A DNA stretch of 64,000 bases from Cokeromyces recurvatus (Eukaryota > Mucoromycota > Mucoromycetes > Mucorales > Mucoraceae), in contig NW_026251412.1 of assembly GCF_025118155.1 (NCBI RefSeq), forward strand, positions 330,596 through 394,595, read 5' to 3'. The translations under genes were made by a program, and so were the position numbers. Below the pieces are notes generated by a model, which was not told the origin of the DNA, did no database searches, and saw only the letters and a program-made list of their open reading frames with translations. Positions 49,414 through 61,230 of this stretch are shown here, one piece after another (position 1 is the first letter of the stretch; the number at the start of each line of letters is the position of its first letter).

Positions 49414-50665
49414 ATGGACAGCATAACAGCCACTAAACCAAAAAAGCCCCTTCTCCAACCCTACGTTCCAATTCATAGACGAAATCAACAACAACAACAA
49501 CAACAAGTTATCAATAATGTCCGACCAAGTGTCTCAACGATGAGTTCTTCGTCGGGAGGAGAGGAAGGAATAAAACGACGTGGAAGAGGGCAATTTAGAG
49601 CCCCATCCTTTAATGATCTTCGTCAATGTAATAACAACATTCAAGTAGAATGCTCTAATGACAATAGTAATTTAAATAATGAAAAGATGATTAAAACTGA
49701 CATTGACGATTCGAGGAAAGAAAAAGTAAGAAATACAGAGAAAAGTAGAAATACCAATTAAAATTTTATTTAGGAACACATGGAAAAGTTAATTTCAAAA
49801 GTAGAGAAGCTTTCTATAGAAAGCTCAGACGAAGAAAAAGAAGATTGGGAAGAAGAATGGGAACTCTCGTCGATAGCAATAGAAAAGAAAACAGAAACGA
49901 CATCACCTTCACAGGAATCAAAGAAAGTGGATACTTTGCGTAAATAAAAACAATTCATATTAGAGAGAGAAAGAGAGAAAAAAAAACGACATCAAAGTTA
50001 ATCTAATTTCAATAGTAAATGATGATCAAACAATGACAACAGTATTAGATTGTTATGATTTTCCAAGTTCATTTAAAACATATCATTTGCAAGATATATT
50101 TAAAGAGTTTGAAACAATGAAAGGTGGATATAGCATAAAATGGATAGATGATACCCGAGCTTTAATTATATTTGAGCATCCTGAGACAGGTAAGACCCGG
50201 GAAAAAGAAAGAAAAAGAACGAAAGAAATGCATTACTTATAAATGAATATATGATAATAGCCAAAAAAGCATATATTAGTCTGTTAAATAGTCAACTATT
50301 AAAAATTCGACCCTATAAAGGACAAATACAAAAAACACGTAAAGAAAAGAAAAAAGGATGAAATAGAGATATATATGATGATAATTATTAAAATTATTTG
50401 TAGCTTCTGGTCCTATACCTCGTCGTCCGGTTACAACAGATATGGTAGCAAAAAGGTTAGTGCATAATGCATTAGGAGTTCGAACAGTAAAGACGGCAGA
50501 ACAAAGACAGGCAGAAAGAGAATTATTACGAGCAGCAAGAGGTATTTAAAGGCATGCAATGAAAATGTATAGTTACTAATTATTTCATGTCTAGAACAAC
50601 GAGCCGCACAAAAGGCAAATAATGCACTTCGAGAAAAGCAAATATCTGATGCATTTAATGAATAA
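49414..50665 (+). CDS. R3HCC1L-like protein (RRM-like C-terminal domain)
   Basis: Five to six exons join in phase. The N-terminus has PLLQPYVPIHRRNQQQQQQQ, typical of R3HCC1L/growth-inhibition proteins, and an Arg/Gly patch (KRRGRGQFRAPS). An acidic stretch follows (ESSDEEKEDWEEEWE). The conserved domain reads TVLDCYDFPSSFKTYHLQDI, GGYSIKWIDDTRALIIFEHP and ETAKKAYISLLNSQLLKIRP, the RRM-like fold in which an aberrant RNA-recognition motif is predicted. The C-terminus (PIPRRPVTTDMVAKRLVHNA, TAEQRQAERELLRAARE) is basic and helical. Family function is unclear; human members are linked to RNA. The stop is TAA 50663-50665. It converges with the cytochrome c gene, with 131 bases between. Confidence 0.78.
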
Positions 50666-50796
50666 TTATATATATACGAATATATACACATAAATATATA
50701 TATACATATATGTGTATATAAGAGACGCTTGGTATAGAACAGTCTCAATAAATATGTAATATTTCTTTTTTTTTCTTTTTTTTTTTTTTTTGTTAT

Positions 50797-51312
50797 TTAT
50801 TTAGTGACATCCTATGTTAAGGCAGTTGAGCTTTAGGTATATGCAGACACAAAAATAATGACTACCTTTAAATATTCTATAACATCAGCTCGATCCTTTG
50901 GACTTTTAAAGCCAGCAAACGCCATTTTTGTTCCAGGAATATATTTTTTTGGTTTCTCAAGAAACTATTTGCATATATTATGATTAGTCATTATTATGGA
51001 TTTATTACTACTGCCGTACATCATGTAAAGCCTGTTCATCCCAAATATGATTCTTTTCAATAATAGCATTCGAATATTGATAACCTATCACTTGTCCTGA
51101 TTTCCTACCAAAAATGCCATGAAGATTAGGTCCTACCTTATTAGGTCCTCCCTATATAAAAATAGATGTATATGAATAAGAATTCTCTAATTTTGATTGA
51201 TGAAAATAAAGTTATATTTTACTTCTTCAGTGGTGTGACAGAGGCCACAGCGTACTTTAAAAAGCTTGGCTCCTCTTATTTTATCACCTTCCTCTGGTTT
51301 ATTAGACATCAT
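50797..51312 (-). CDS. CYC1: Cytochrome c
   Basis: A four-exon gene. Exon 1 gives [20 protein letters not shown] with the haem-binding CGLCH; exon 2 [20 protein letters not shown] to [10 protein letters not shown]; exon 3 [20 protein letters not shown] with the axial Met ligand; a short last exon DVTK follows an intron ending AACATAG and is chosen because it gives the usual YLKDVTK-type end. It carries electrons from complex III to complex IV in the mitochondrial intermembrane space. The His and Met ligands and the haem Cys pair are intact. Two consecutive ATG codons (51312 and 51309) make the start ambiguous by one residue. It is tandem with the beta-lactamase-like gene downstream on the same strand. 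Confidence 0.94.
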
Positions 51313-51474
51313 TTATCGATCTTTATATTAATAATCCAGAAAAAAAAAAAGAAAAACAAAAAATTTATTAACAGATTCTACTTTTTTTTTTTTTTCTTAT
51401 CCTGCCAGAACCTGAAACCAAGATAAGAAAACACAGACACAGCTTCCTTATTAGAATAAATAGGCAATATTTTT

Positions 51475-53131
51475 TTATTTTTTGCTCATCTTTTTCACTT
51501 GTTCAAATACACCTTTGACAAGTGGGATCGTTCTTTTTGGATCAGGGATACCAATTCCAACATATCCATTCATTACATAAGCTAATCCAATTTTGTATTT
51601 TCTGTTATACAGAAAGAGGGAACCCCCTGCGCCTGAACCTCCTTCAAAATCACCATCTGGGTCTTCAATACCAAAAAATCGGTCATGAGGATATATCAAA
51701 AATCCACCTTTTTGATTATTTAAAGGGAAGAATGGGAGAATTAGATCAGGTTCATCTCTCCAACTTTCATTAAAATAAGTTGCCTCCTCATAAGTGGACT
51801 CGTGTTGAAAAAGGTCGGGCTCTCCAGGCACAATGGCTTGTCCTTTGTTAGCCATCATGGCTGCTAATTTGGCCAACTATTTTGGAAGGAGAAAAAAAAA
51901 TGAGGGTGTGTGTGAGTTAAAGATCTATTACTTTTTATGAGAGTTTATATGTATATGTATATATCTTACTGAATCCGCATTTGTATGTGCAGAATAAGAG
52001 GGACCTTCAATGGCTCTATGTTTTGGATCTTTATTATTCATCACGCCCTTCATTTGATCTATATTGGGATGAATGATTGTCCTTGTAAATAAACTATTTT
52101 TATCAAACATGCTGCGAATAAAGGTCTTGTCTTGACGTGGATCAAGATAGGTTTTAATCAAAGAATACAATTTTTGTAGCTCTGATTCATCATAAAAGGT
52201 TGCAATACGTGGGATTAATTGATCAGCGTTAGGCATGGCATCTGGCTTTAAATAGAACTCGATATCCTTATATTGTTTATTGAGGACATTTTGAATATAT
52301 TCATCAATGGTACAATTAGCAACACGCTTAAGTATTTCATTTTGATACCATCCTTGTGTGATTGCATGGTAACTATGATAACGTCTTCCATTAAAGTTAT
52401 GCGGTTGACTTGCAAGAATATTGGAAAAGACAACTGGATCAGTCACGTTTTCATAGGAGAGAGGCTTATCTAAAGCACCTATTCCCGATGTATGACGCAT
52501 CTATAAAACTTGATCAGTCATATATACTGGATTTTAATATATATATATAAATACACATGTGTACATGTATTCACTTTACCAAATCCATTAAGGTTACATT
52601 TTCCTTATTTCCTTGTGCAAACTCTGGCCAATAAGTAGAAATTCGTTCATCATAGGATAAAAGGCCCTGATCCACCATCTGAGCAATTACAATAGCGCTC
52701 TATATGATTGAATGATAAATACACATATATGTATATTTTCTAGAAAGTAAAAACAATATACACATATATACCAATGCTTTTGTGCTGGAAAAGACCATTT
52801 GGAGTGTTTCATTCGTGTATTCGATATTCTTTTCAAGATCTTGCCATCCTCCCTGAAGACTAATCACTTTTTGTCCATCTACGTAAACAGTAAAGCCAGC
52901 ACCTACTTCATACCCCTTGAGAATACTGTTGACAAATATATCGCGAATAAATTGAAATTCAGGGTCTACAATAGTGCCATGAATAGGTACATCTTTTGTT
53001 GAACGTAAACAAGGGCCAACTAAATCATAAGTAAGAGCACAAAGTGAATGTTTAAAGCACTCTTTATTTAAGAGTTGATAAGCTATATAAGAGATAAGGA
53101 CAAAAAAAATGCTAATCGAATGACTTGGCAT
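51475..53131 (-). CDS. Serine beta-lactamase-fold hydrolase (class C/LACTB-like)
   Basis: At least four exons. The N-terminus (MPSHSISIFFVLISYIAYQL) is a signal peptide or membrane anchor. The beta-lactamase/transpeptidase-type domain has the catalytic SxxK motif in MVFSSTKALV, a Tyr motif in GRRYHSYHAITQGWYQNEIL and a GGSGAGGSLF stretch close to the usual third motif. RHTSGIGALDKP matches the conserved loop of this esterase family. In fungi and animals these proteins are hydrolases of esters or amides, not antibiotic resistance enzymes. Length near 470 residues fits the family. The substrate is unknown. The gene ends TAA 51475-51477. Confidence 0.87.
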
Positions 53132-53513
53132 AGTTTTATTTTGAAAATATCAAAAGAATAAAGGGGGGGAGAAATAAGAATTTGGATTTTTATATTTGAC
53201 TAGGTTGTCCTACTAGCAACAGTATTAACAATAAATATAGTGTTTTCGGAAAAGTTTGTCGGGTAATAGTGATTAGGGTCAGCTTATCCAATAAACTATG
53301 TCAGTTTTGTGAAAGAATTAAAGTCAGTTTTACAAAAGATATATTGTCGTTATTCCTTTTAAACCAAAACCGCTTTTAAATTACCAGAACTTTTTAAATA
53401 TGAAGCTCAAAATGATTACTTTTTAATAAAGTGATATTAAAAACTTTCGAATTAAAACAGTTTATTGGTACATTTTTTTTAAAAAAAAAAAAAAGGTTAG
53501 TTACACTATCCTT
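53132..53513. other. Gene-free spacer
   Basis: The 5' flank of the beta-lactamase-like gene, where its promoter should be, with AT-rich sequence and a T-then-A run at about 53471-53494. No gene is seen. Confidence 0.5.
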
Positions 53514-54099
53514 TCATCTTTGAAAACTATTCATAATATGCTTTATCCACGCATTTAGATCCTTAAAGCTGATTTTCTTTGTGGTTTCCGTTACTTTGCT
53601 AGAAACAGTCTCGGTAGGTGCCAAGTAACTACGTCGATATATACCCTTTATCTTGGACTAGCATTCCTTAATTGGATTAAGCATTTGGGAGTAAGGTGGG
53701 AGATAGATACAGCAATAGCTTCAACTCTAAATGTATTGTTTAAATTCTTTAAAGTGACTAACTAAGGCATTATTCGTGACTAAATTGAATCCTTTCATGC
53801 CATTTCTAGCAAGGATATCCAAGATTCCAGAAACAAAGATTTCATAAATGTTTACTGTTGATACTTCTTTGTCTACCATTATTAAACTTCTTTTCACGAC
53901 CTGTCTCGTTGGTTTTTCTTTTAATTTGGGTGAAGAGCCTTGCAGACATACTGACTACTCCACGTAAACAGATTGCTCTAAAAAAAAAAGGTCATAGTTC
54001 CACCCTTTTCAGTGTGGATAAGTGCGTTGGCATTTTGGTCTACTTTGGACCAGGCCTACGCTTCTAATTGTGTGAAAATTAAAGTTTGCTTCATCAGTA

Positions 54100-54141
<42 letters not shown>

Positions 54142-54300
54142 TCCTCTTTTTCCATCCATTCTTTTACAAAAGCCTCCCTGGCATATAAAATTTCTTTCCA
54201 CTTTTCGAACTGGATTATCTTCATCATGGTAAAAACCCGCATGAAATTCTCTAGTTTCTTTGATACTGATTTAGTTAACTGGTTATACAGCAATTCACTC
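53514..54300 (-). pseudogene. Tc1/IS630-like DDE transposase relic, nearly complete length
   Basis: On the minus strand the pieces appear in the right order: helix-rich N-terminal part (LYAREAFVKEWMEKEE) near 54150-54250, the first catalytic Asp in TDEANFNFHTIRS near 54080, a GWSK-type region, the second Asp region in FVSGILDILARNGMKG and FNLVTNNALVSH (Asp changed to Asn), then PPYSQMLNPIKEC followed by a TAG where Trp is expected, and the end KDLNAWIKHIMNSFQ. Several frameshifts, a nonsense codon and a 37-base A/T tract (about 54100-54137) inside the coding region show it is dead. Confidence 0.75.
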
Positions 54301-54942
54301 TAGTATTTTCAGATACTCATCTTTGTTTCTCTTTATTTTTCTCCTTTTTTGATCTGACCCCAAGCAATACGATATCATTTTATTATGCTTTAAAACCTAA
54401 TGCTTATAAATGTGTATTTCAATAAATGTGACTAAAAGCCGGTAAAATACTATAATCGGTTACAGCATATAAAACCTTACACAAATATACATGACTAAGC
54501 CTCATTTATTCTAATTATAATTATAAAAATATGATTATGAAAAAGAATCCCTTTTTTTTGTTAGTTTGCTTCTGCCAAATTTTATATTAGTAGGAGTGAA
54601 GGACACGAAAACTTTAATGAGCGAACTAGGAAAAAAAAAAAAAAAAAAAAAAAAAAACTCATAGTATTTACATTTGTATCCAAAACAGTGATGTTGTCAT
54701 GTCAAATTACCACTGTTACCTTATATTGAAAAATAAAATAAAAAAGAAATGCTTATTTGAATAATTATGAATTTCGATTGGCAAATTGGTTATATCAATG
54801 CATAAATACTAGTGACGCAAAACAAACTTTATTGAGAATACATCAAACAGATACATTTTTTTTCACTTTCTTTCCTTCTTTCCTTCTTTCCTTCTTTCCT
54901 TCTTTCTTTTTTTTTTTCTACTATTTCTTTTGGACAAAAATA
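54301..54942. other. Spacer with simple repeats
   Basis: AT-rich sequence with an A27-class tract at about 54630-54657 and a TTCC-type repeat at 54866-54905 immediately upstream of the zinc-finger gene start. A short protein-like string (NYEFRLANWLYQCINTSDAK) at 54760-54850 is in frame with that gene, but the low-complexity stretch between makes it unlikely to be coding. Confidence 0.45.
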
Positions 54943-55390
54943 ATGTCTTATCATATCGAAGTAAAGTATACAAGTTTAACTATTTTGAATACATATAAAC
55001 TAATCTTTAAACGTTATTTGTGAAAACTTTACTAGTACGCAAAGGTAACAAAATAACCTTTTTTTTTTTTGCTACTTACGCGATATCATTTCTCTAAATA
55101 ATAATAATTATAAAAAGAGTGATAGAAGTTCATGCGCTGGACCAAAAGATATTTGTCCAGCCAAGGATAAAACCATTGATGTTAGTTTTATATACAAATA
55201 CATAAATATATGAATATACATATTTTATTTGGATATATTTATTTATTTATTTATTTAATTCTTCACATTTAGAAAGGAGAACTGCGTTTTGGTGTAGAAG
55301 TTCCTCACCTTCATGGTGTTACTTGGAGGCACTGGTAAATGAATATATAAATACAAATATAAACATACACACACACGCACACACACACAC

Positions 55391-55440
<50 letters not shown>

Positions 55441-56312
55441 ATGTACGTATAGTTCAACCTATTTATCAATAAGTTATTTTTTCTTTTTTTTTAAAAAAAA
55501 AATGAAGGACATGTATCACTGAGACAGTAGTTAGTAATATGAAAAAGGCTGTTTCATCTCCTGAAGAAATTAAAGGATTCGATGAAATTAGAGAAGAGGA
55601 TCAAGAACGTATACGTCGTACTTGGGAAGAAGGTCATGTTCCTGATAATGAACAACCTGAGTCTTATTCTGAAAAAAGTAAAGATAAGGAGGAAAAGACT
55701 GATGAAAAGGATGAAGATAAGTAAGTTGCAATAATAAATTGGAAATTAAAACACACACGCACACACACACACAACTTGATATGTAATATTTATATTTTAC
55801 CATACAGACTTTCTTCAAAGAATGAAAAAAGAAAATCTATAGATGAGGGGTATGATTTTTTTTTTTTTTTTTGCATAAATTATTCATCTTTGGCACCTTC
55901 TAATCTGATACGTGTAAATATATAGTAAGCAAAATGAAGAGAATAAGAAAGCAAAGACAATCAAACAGGCCCCAAAAGTATCAAGAAATACACCTAGAAA
56001 GAGAGTAACTAAGCAGTAAAGTTTATGTATATTCTTTCTTTTCGTATAATAGGTGAATATTATTACTAAAACTATTTATTATAGACCTACCGAGCCTACA
56101 AGAAGATCACCCAGAAATATATCTAGAACTCCACAAGAAAAAAGTAAGTTATAAACATATATATATACATAGATTACAGTGAAAGCGTAATCAAATACAT
56201 TATACATAGTGATTCTACTTCAGATAAACAGGAGAGTAATAATGTCGATTCAAAGAAGAGAAAAGCTGGTAAATTAGGAACTGAAGCCAAGAAAGCTAAA
56301 AGCAATAAATAA
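54943..56312 (+). CDS. PARP-type zinc-finger protein with basic tail
   Basis: Eight exons. Exon 1 is tiny (MSYHIE, 54943-54960) and joins to SDRSSCAGPKDICPAKDKTI, KGELRFGVEVPHLHGVTWRH and WTCITETVVSNMKKA. The Cys, Cys, His, Cys ligands of a zf-PARP domain (as in PARP1 and DNA ligase III nick sensors) are visible, with the fungal form SC-GPK and GELRFG. After the finger come an acidic linker (DEIREEDQERIRRTWEEGHV) and a Lys/Arg/Ser-Pro-rich tail (RKRVTKQPTEPTRRSPRN, KKRKAGKLGTEAKKAKSNK). There is no catalytic PARP or ligase domain. It probably binds DNA breaks or chromatin in the nucleus. The first donor (GTAAAG or later) is uncertain by a few codons. Its stop lies 78 bases from that of the pantothenate kinase gene. 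Confidence 0.8.
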
Positions 56313-56390
56313 AGCACAGTATATTTTATATGTGTATACACTTGTATGACAAAAATAAAGTTCTTTGTATAAATGTGTTATATATTTATT

Positions 56391-58154
56391 TTATTTTTCT
56401 GAAGAACGCAGCTCAACGTTTGTTTCTTCTAAAACACCATACACATTCTTTGGATCAGGATTGACTTCTGGTATAAAATTATTCTCTGAAAATGAAAATG
56501 AATGTCTTGCTCTACGAATAACTGAATGTTTTAAAAACTATATAAATATGTATATAAATATAAGGTTATTTTGAATGCTAATAGAATCAAGCTTTTTTTT
56601 TATATGCTTTACCGCTCCTGTAGCGCCTAAATGCCCTTCATGTCTAAGGAATAAAGCTTTCATATCACCATTTGACCAAAAATTAATAGCGTAGGAAAGT
56701 GTATTCATCGTTATTGGATGTCCACGAATAAAGCAACCACCAAAATAAATACGTTTTAAATTATGTTGTTTTGCATTTAAATAAGCAATTTGACCGATAT
56801 TGTTACTTCAATGAAAGCGAGAAATTTAGCTTAATTTTCCTGAAATACATTTAATTTTTCACTGATTTACCTCACCATGAATAGTAAACTTTTTGCTATA
56901 TCACTTGCTCTAAAATTATCTTGAGATTGTCGTACACCCTTCTTGAACACTTTTCCAAAACTAGAAGCTATTTTGGTAGCCTTTAATCCTAATTTAGTAT
57001 AGTCTGTACCATAAATATCTCCAACTAATAAATCTATATTTCTATTATCTCCATCTTTTGATATTTCAAGCATTTCTAAAGAAGAATTAAGTCGTTGTCT
57101 TTATTATGTATATACAAACTAACTTTACCATCAAAAGAAGTTGCATTTGTTAATAATGACATTAATCCCCATAAAGTTCCTCCACCAAGCTATATGTGTA
57201 ATAAATAAATAAATAAGAGTATAAATAGAATTTTACTCTGAACTTACCGAAGTACCACTAATTCGAGAAAATTCATCTGGACCTGTCACTTTTAGAATAC
57301 TATATTATACGCATATATTATATAAGAAATAGCCTATAACATAAAGACTCTTCCTCTCTTTACCTTACACCAGATCCAATGTTTACCAGCTATAATAATA
57401 AACTAACTTAGATTTATATTTTTTTTAAATAAAATAAAATAAAATAAAAGGATTTCAATACCATATACGGATAAATATCTCTTGTCTTTTCTTCAAATTG
57501 CATTGGATCTTGCTCTTGCTCATTATAAGTAAATACTTCAAAAGGTATTTCAGTAATGAAGAAATTTAACCCTATATGCATATATAAAAGTAAAAAAAAA
57601 ACATAATATTAATTATACTTGCATAGTCAATATCTTTTCAAGATAATAAATACCGGTAATGAGGCAGTCCATTTCATCTTCTTTTTGAATAATAACACCT
57701 GGCAACTTATTCTTTAGTTTATCAAAAAATAGATAAGCACCGCCACCTGTCGCCTTTAGTACTAATGGAGTATTTTTAGGTGCTAACAATCGTGCATCAT
57801 CCATCAAATCTGCCAAAAAATCGATACATTCATCAATCTTCTCTGTTTCTATTTTTTTAAAATGAAGTCTACCGCCTGCACGATCAGCTGATGAAGTGAA
57901 ATAAACTATTTTAGCCAGTGAACCACCAATCTATAACATAACATGCATATATATATATATTTGTATATGCATGTAAATAAAAAGTTGAGATCATGTCAGA
58001 ATGCGTGTGTGTGATGAATATTTACATCAACAGCAATGTGAGCAACATGTTCGTTTTGGTTTGGTAAAACAATATCGCGAGTTTCATTAGAAGCAAGCAA
58101 TGCTTCTGATACGGATGCTCCATCGACATTCATTACGGAAGTATTATCCGTCAT
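56391..58154 (-). CDS. CAB1: Pantothenate kinase (eukaryotic type II)
   Basis: A multi-exon gene starting [20 protein letters not shown]. The kinase blocks are clear: [14 protein letters not shown] with the nucleotide-binding [90 protein letters not shown] and [14 protein letters not shown]. It phosphorylates pantothenate, the first and regulated step of coenzyme A synthesis. The last exon is joined at GGA GCG|GTAAAG to TTTTTAAAACAT, recreating GAFLKH, and ends at TAA 56391-56393. Length near 420 residues fits fungal enzymes. The catalytic Glu is expected in the FKKIETEK region. Confidence 0.93.
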
Positions 58155-58225
58155 TATAGATGACAATGAAAAAAAAAGGGAAATATGTATATGTATATAA
58201 AAAAAAAAGAAAGACTTTATAAATC

Positions 58226-58262
<37 letters not shown>

Positions 58263-58584
58263 AAAAGAAATAGAGAGGAGTTTTTAATAATAGAGTATCA
58301 GGTAGAATTACCTGTTTTTTTTTTTTTTGAACTTAGCCATTTTAAAAATGAATAAATTTACAGAAGCAAAAATATAAAATATAAATAAGGTCATATTTAT
58401 TAAGTTGTAATATTATTACCAATTATAATATTTCGTTTACAAATAAGAAACAAAAGTATCATTAGTATTAAAGTATAAATATAAATGTATAAATGAAAGG
58501 ACTAATACAAAACAAAAACAAAAAAGACAAGTATGTATAAAATTCGAGCTAAAAGATTAAGATGCTTTTTTTTTTTTTTTGCTA
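58155..58584. other. Spacer with A34 tract
   Basis: The 5' flank of the pantothenate kinase gene and 3' flank of the small SPT-subunit gene. It contains an A-tract at about 58229-58260 and otherwise only AT-rich sequence. Confidence 0.5.
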
Positions 58585-58852
58585 TTAATTGTGAATGAAC
58601 TTGAAGAGGACAGGTGTATATTGATACATTGTAACAAAGGAAAGTAAAATAATGCTCAAAAGAATGGTGTCTAAAAAGTTATATAAAAATTGTTTTGATT
58701 AGAATTTGGATTCCCAAGTTTTTTTTTTTCCAAAAGTTTATATACTTACTAAATAAAGCCTTTTCCCAAGGTTCTAACATGTAAAGAGCAGTTTGAAGTT
58801 CATATTGGTAGAGTAAAGTTGATAAGTAGCTTGATGTACGTTTTGATTCCAT
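58585..58852 (-). CDS. Serine palmitoyltransferase small subunit (ssSPT), 62 aa
   Basis: Two exons (58852-58750 and 58670-58585) join across TTT A|AC to a 62-residue protein. The motif LYQYELQTALYMLEPWEKAL is almost the signature of animal and fungal ssSPT proteins (YELxTALYMLEPWE), followed by one membrane span (NTILLSIILLSFVTMYQYTP). Such subunits bind and strongly stimulate the LCB1/LCB2 enzyme that starts sphingolipid synthesis in the ER and set its acyl-CoA preference. The alternative start at 58876 adds only KKQKNKK. The gene is easily missed because the intron splits the short frame. Confidence 0.9.
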
Positions 58853-60639
58853 TTTTTTGTTCTTTTGTTTTTTCAATTAAAATAAAATAAAATAAAGTAA
58901 AATAAAATAAAAAAAAAAATAAAACAAAATAAATCAAAATAAATAAATAAATAAAATTAATTGATTCAAATAATTGGTTACATGTGATTAAATAATAAAA
59001 ATTCTATTACATAATTAATTTTTTTTTTTTTTTTGGTTTTTATGAGCAAATAATATACTAGGATTACCAAGATCAGCTCAACAAAATAAGAGTAGAAACT
59101 CTTGTAAGAGATACAAGGTAGATTATGCATCACATTTTTAGTCGTTGTTTTATCAACATTAGTGCTTCATACCTTTCTATTTCAAACAAAGGAAACTACA
59201 ATCAGATCTAAACTCTTTACTTTGTAGAGCTAGAGCTATTCATTAACAAATAATATCATTTAAGCTTTAAAATTAAAATATATAATGGACTTTCTTCATT
59301 ATTACAATTTATTTATTAGATGAAAGTGCTGATGAGATGGATTTTGAAATTACAGTCATTAAATGCAGCATTGTGGATCTCGTTGAAATGATTCAAAATG
59401 AAACAATGATGACAGTAGCTGTAAATACCTTTACTGAGAAAATGGAAGCCGCTACTATATACATGATTAATGAGTATATATAGAAAAATATATATATACA
59501 TATATACATATTGGTAAGATTAAATAAAGCGATTTATAAGTTTGAATTAAAAAAAGGATTTACTATGGATTATTATATAACTTATTTGAAAGAAACTATG
59601 GATATTATATGCATAATTCGTATTTTATTATGGATAATGTATTTACTCCTAAATGAGTTGATATTACAAAACTAGTTTAAAAGAGAGGACATAAATATGA
59701 ATCTACTATTTTATTGTTATAAATACAATTCCATAGAATAACTAAAGGGTCAGTTGCTGAAAGTAAGCTTAAAATATATGAGTTTCTTGAGGAAGAAACG
59801 TTACAAATTCCTATAGTAGTAGGAGCATGTAATCAAATCTCACAAAGCCATCTTTATGAATCTTTATGGATCTATTAAGAGCTTTATATCAAATTTACAA
59901 AGCTTAAATAAAAAAAAAAGAATTGTTTAGTTTTGTTTTTCTAGCTATTAATAAACATTATATAACTATACTAGGTATACATTAGGACTCAGTGATAAAT
60001 GAATAAAAATTGAGCGTATATTTCAAAATATTGCTACGAGAAAACTTTTTCAAATGGGACACCATCGTTAGTATATCCCTCAGATTTTATGTAGACAGCA
60101 CAGTAATAGATATAATAAATACATGTTACCTCAGTTTTTTTTTTTTTATTAGGATATTTAAGTATGCAAAAAGATAAAGAAAGAGAATACAACAAAATAC
60201 AAGTTTGTGAAAACTCTGTATAGTTTATTGAAGAAGAAGAAGAAGAATACAAAAATTTTGCAAAGAGAAAATAATATGGAAATATGACAAGGGCTGTTTA
60301 TATGTTTTTATAAGGTAAATGATATTAATGGAGGTATGATTTGGACAAGCAAATACTGGTATAATAAAGCATTATGCATAAATATTGTCTCCGAATAATT
60401 ATGCATGCAATAAGATATATTTTTATTCTTTTTGTTTCTTCATGAGCTGTCGTTGTTACCGAAAATATAACCAATTATTATTCCTGGGATAAGTAACGCG
60501 TCAATATTAATTCACAGTGAATATTCCAGCTATAATAATACCAACTATTAATGTGCTACTATTAGTATCATCCTCTGATATATTATTACATAACAATATT
60601 CAACATGATAGATGTATACATTAATATGTATAACTTGTA
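58853..60639. other. Gene-poor region with coding relics
   Basis: No intact gene. A protein-like plus-strand fragment at 59337-59482 (MDFEITVIKCSIVDLVEMIQ ... EKMEAATIYMINEY) ends at a stop and has no identifiable partner. Its promoter or exons were not found. The rest is AT-rich. Confidence 0.4.
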
Positions 60640-60930
60640 TAAATAATTATGTAATTGAATATAACAGTCATGATCCTATTGAATTATTATTATTACATAA
60701 TATAATGTATATAATTACTTTTAATGCTCGAATACTCTAACAATGACTGTTATTAAAACTGAGTACAGAATGAATATATCATGCTGCAAAGTGCAATATA
60801 CTAGTTTTATTTGAATAGCCTTTTTATCATTTAATAAATGATGGTTTATTTCCTACCAGCTTAGTTATAAAGACAACTATAGTCATACAGTAGATAAACT
60901 AACCTGTGCTCCTGATTGCGTTATGCGATT
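60640..60930 (+). repeat. Left arm of a 250-290 bp inverted repeat
   Basis: Matches the reverse complement of about 63090-63350. The best block is CTAACAATGACTGTTATTAA at 60737 onward and AAGTGCAATATACTAGTTTT downstream, with near-collinear similarity across roughly 160 bases and weaker similarity beyond. The copies are diverged and neither codes convincingly for protein. Confidence 0.85.
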
Positions 60931-61059
60931 TATACTGTTAGATTGGTGAAAGGTAAAAGAAAAAAGAAAGAAAAATAATAGATAGAAGAAATTCTGTGAG
61001 AATCTGTTATACTATTTTTATTTTATTTTTTTTAGAAAGAGATTCAAATATGCGACAAT

Positions 61060-61230
61060 CGAAGTTTTTCTCAGAATCATCAGCACCTTTTAAAGTTTTT
61101 TTTTTAACAGGCATCTTTTATCGATATCTTGATCTTATATTAAGAATATTTAATGCAAAGGAAATGATTGTAACGAAGCCGTATTTAATATCTAAGGTAT
61201 AACCATGATTCAGCCGAATTAAACACTAGT
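61060..61230 (+). repeat. Dispersed repeat, copy C
   Basis: The most diverged copy. In one open frame (ATG at 60996, to 61202) it reads SSAPFKVFFLTGIFYRYLDL followed by ILRIFNAKEMIVTKPYLI, matching the peptides of copies A and B. Unlike copy B the reading frame is intact through the SAPFKVFFLT part. The downstream AAGGTATAACCATGATTCAG block is shared with copy B. Confidence 0.75.

Noticed and set aside
51475..53131. Antibiotic-resistance beta-lactamase
   Set aside because: The fold is of the class C/LACTB type common in eukaryotes; the neighbours and introns are fungal and there is no sign of transfer or of that activity.
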